Assembly (NCBI RefSeq): GCF_003259375.1
Contig: NZ_QLLN01000006.1
Location: 62,001-126,000, forward strand
Length of the DNA: 64,000 nucleotides
Direction of reading: 5' to 3'
Source: Arenibacter echinorum
GTDB lineage: Bacteria > Bacteroidota > Bacteroidia > Flavobacteriales > Flavobacteriaceae
A program made the translations under genes and the position numbers. Under the pieces are notes generated by a model that worked only from the letters and a program-made list of their open reading frames with translations, had not been told where the DNA came from and made no database searches. Below are positions 62,466 to 64,000 of this stretch, piece by piece (positions within the stretch are counted from its first letter, which is position 1; every line of letters begins with the position of its first letter).

Positions 62466-63782
62466 TTAAATCACAACCGTCTTCCCAGGAGTTGGTATGT
62501 TATAAGTACCATCAGCATTTGGCTGCACCGGTGCTGGGGAATCCCAGGTTAAATTGTCCGGAGCCAGGTCAATATTGGAAGTCATAGCCTCTTCCCATTT
62601 AATTACTTGACCGGAATAGGTAGCCATTCTGCCAATAATGGCACTCATAGTGCTAAAAGCTCCATTCTCCGCATCGGTAATAACACCTTTGTTTCTGATA
62701 GATTCGAAAAGTTTAATATGCTCTACTTGATAAGGGTTAGGATCATCCTTTCCACGATGGGTAAATATTTCCCCACCGGCATAATCCTTAATAAAGGTAT
62801 TGTCACCATAGGTCTCAATAGTACCCTTGGTACCTTGGAATGTTTCGGCTACCCTACTCATGGTTTCCGGCATATGGCGGCACTGACTGGCGATTACCGC
62901 ACCACTTGGGTAGGTGTATTCTACAAAGTGATGATCAAAAATTTCCCCATGGTCCTTTCCAGTCCTTACTTGCCTTCCACCAAATCCCTGTGCCGATACT
63001 GGGTATTCCCCAATAAACCAGTTGGCAACATCAATATTATGGATGTGCTGTTCCAAGATATGGTCTCCGCACAACCAGTTGAAATAATACCAATTGCGCA
63101 TCTGGTATTCCAGCTCAGATTGTCCGGGCTGTCTTTCCCTTACCCAAACACCACCACTGTTCCAATACACTTGTCCGGAAACAATTTTTCCGATCTTATT
63201 ATCTTTAATATGTTTTATTCCTGCCAAATAGTTGTCCTGATAATGCCTTTGGAGACCAACAACCACGTTTAATTTCTTATCCTTGGCCACTTGCGCTGCT
63301 GCCAACACCTTCCGTACTCCTGGTATGTCCGTAGCAACAGGCTTTTCCATAAATACATGCTTTCCTGCATTAACGGCATACTCAAAATGCTGTGGTCTAA
63401 ACCCAGGAGGAGTTGCCAAAATAACTACATCCGCCATGTCTATAGCCTTTTCAGCACCATCAAAACCAACAAACTGATTGGCCTTGGGAACATTTACCTT
63501 CTTGGAATCCTTAAACTCCTTCTGTAAATTCATTAAACTTCCCTGCAACCTGTCCTCAAAAGCATCGGCCATAGCCACCAATTCAACATTGGGATCCGCG
63601 TTCAAGGCTTGTTGTGCCGCACCTGTACCACGACCACCACAACCAATCAAGGCTATCTTTAATTTCTTGTCATTAGCGACATTTACCATAGCATTCATCT
63701 GCATGGTAGGTAAAATCATTGCCCCTGTTACCAGTGCACTGCTTTTAACAAAATCTCTTCTACTATTTTTAATATTGGTCAT
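62466..63782 (-). CDS. Gfo/Idh/MocA family oxidoreductase, Tat-exported
   Basis: 438 residues. A Tat leader (SRRDFVKSSALVTGAM) precedes the Rossmann NAD(P) domain (about 40-175: LKIALIGCGGRGTGAAQQA, ADVVILATPPGFRPQ, GKHVFMEKPVATD with the catalytic-type EKP) and the C-terminal sheet (QRHYQDNY, WYYFNWLCGDHILEQHIHNIDVANW). The role may be oxidation or rearrangement of a sugar in the periplasm. The GH109-type YPTHGLGPV is absent, so it is not another copy of the first Gfo protein. Convergent with the PhoD gene. Substrate unknown. Confidence 0.85.
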   Translation of the reverse strand: MTNIKNSRRDFVKSSALVTGAMILPTMQMNAMVNVANDKKLKIALIGCGGRGTGAAQQALNADPNVELVAMADAFEDRLQGSLMNLQKEFKDSKKVNVPKANQFVGFDGAEKAIDMADVVILATPPGFRPQHFEYAVNAGKHVFMEKPVATDIPGVRKVLAAAQVAKDKKLNVVVGLQRHYQDNYLAGIKHIKDNKIGKIVSGQVYWNSGGVWVRERQPGQSELEYQMRNWYYFNWLCGDHILEQHIHNIDVANWFIGEYPVSAQGFGGRQVRTGKDHGEIFDHHFVEYTYPSGAVIASQCRHMPETMSRVAETFQGTKGTIETYGDNTFIKDYAGGEIFTHRGKDDPNPYQVEHIKLFESIRNKGVITDAENGAFSTMSAIIGRMATYSGQVIKWEEAMTSNIDLAPDNLTWDSPAPVQPNADGTYNIPTPGKTVVI

Positions 63783-63970
63783 GGTATTTCTTGTTTGTTT
63801 AGTTTTTCATGTTTAAAGTTAAAATTCGTTTTGTTATTGCCCCATAATAAAAAATAGAAGACAAGAACGGGTTGTCAAGATAGAGATTTATTTGGAAACG
63901 TACAATCTACATTTTTACAGAATACTCCCAAAAATGTTAAATAACCAATATTATCCTAAAATAGTAAGTA

Positions 63971-64000
63971 AAAAATTGCCTTGCTCTATAAATCAAGGCA
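63971..64000 (-). terminator. Hairpin at the window edge, probable terminator of a leftward gene beyond it
   Basis: TGCCTTG (63977-63983) and CAAGGCA (63994-64000) pair; on the minus strand a T run follows. The gene it ends lies outside the window. The gap 63783-63970 shows nothing else but AT-rich upstream sequence. Confidence 0.5.

Noticed and set aside
62607-63272. 221-codon open frame antisense to the Gfo/Idh/MocA gene
   Set aside because: It mirrors the coding strand of a clearly conserved protein and shows no domain.
1-64000. Search for tRNA, rRNA, CRISPR, IS elements, integrases and prophage genes
   Set aside because: None seen; no transposase, integrase, Cas or tRNA-like sequence was recognised by eye, though a short tRNA could be overlooked without a covariance search.

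Overview
The window looks like chromosome from a marine member of the Bacteroidota, most likely family Flavobacteriaceae (inference). It is AT-rich. It has two SusC/SusD outer-membrane uptake pairs, a hybrid two-component system fused to an AraC output domain, and many lipoproteins whose Cys is followed by acidic residues (the Bacteroidota surface-export pattern). Shine-Dalgarno sites are scarce, and several start sites are preceded by the Bacteroidota-type promoter TTG-N(17-23)-TAnnTTTG. I saw no rRNA, tRNA, CRISPR array, insertion sequence or prophage. The genus cannot be fixed from this sequence alone.

Region 1 (1-9.6 kb): the tail of an ACT-domain gene, a GH105-type unsaturated-uronyl hydrolase, a DUF2914 membrane protein, an unlisted 37-residue metallothionein-like peptide with 14 Cys directly upstream of a SigZ-type ECF sigma factor that itself has Cys-rich segments, a VOC protein, an amidohydrolase, a cation-chloride-cotransporter-like carrier behind a long, possibly structured leader, a DoxX protein and a lipoprotein phosphoesterase.

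Region 2 (9.7-28 kb): Dps and OxyR (peroxide defence) flank a MacA-like adaptor, FtsX/MacB-type permease and TolC-type channel that has no ATPase gene. Then come housekeeping and envelope genes: a PBP4-type DD-peptidase, MsrA, a NudK-type Nudix enzyme, DUF2461, AIM24, a CDF metal transporter and a DUF4442 hotdog protein. A DUF4870/PadR/PspC/head-GIN envelope-stress cluster follows, and a translationally coupled dipeptide epimerase plus an AONS-like PLP enzyme.

Region 3 (28-40 kb): an orphan SusC/SusD-like pair, thioredoxin reductase, a tandem universal stress protein, CbpA/CbpM co-chaperones with a degenerate HMA-like peptide, and a galK-galT operon with a palindromic candidate operator.

Region 4 (40-64 kb) is one polysaccharide utilisation locus. 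Leftward from the HTCS regulator run a DUF3472 lipoprotein, an S1 sulfatase, a GH20 hexosaminidase, an M28 peptidase and a formylglycine-generating enzyme carrying a lipoprotein signal. Rightward run a GH109-like enzyme, SusC, SusD, a fasciclin-domain lipoprotein and a DUF5007-like lipoprotein, then a PhoD-like phosphatase. A convergent Gfo/Idh/MocA protein closes the window. Together they suggest binding, desulfation and exo-cleavage of a sulfated, N-acetylhexosamine-containing glycan or glycoprotein, possibly phosphorylated, with the neighbouring Leloir genes taking any released galactose. The substrate is inference.
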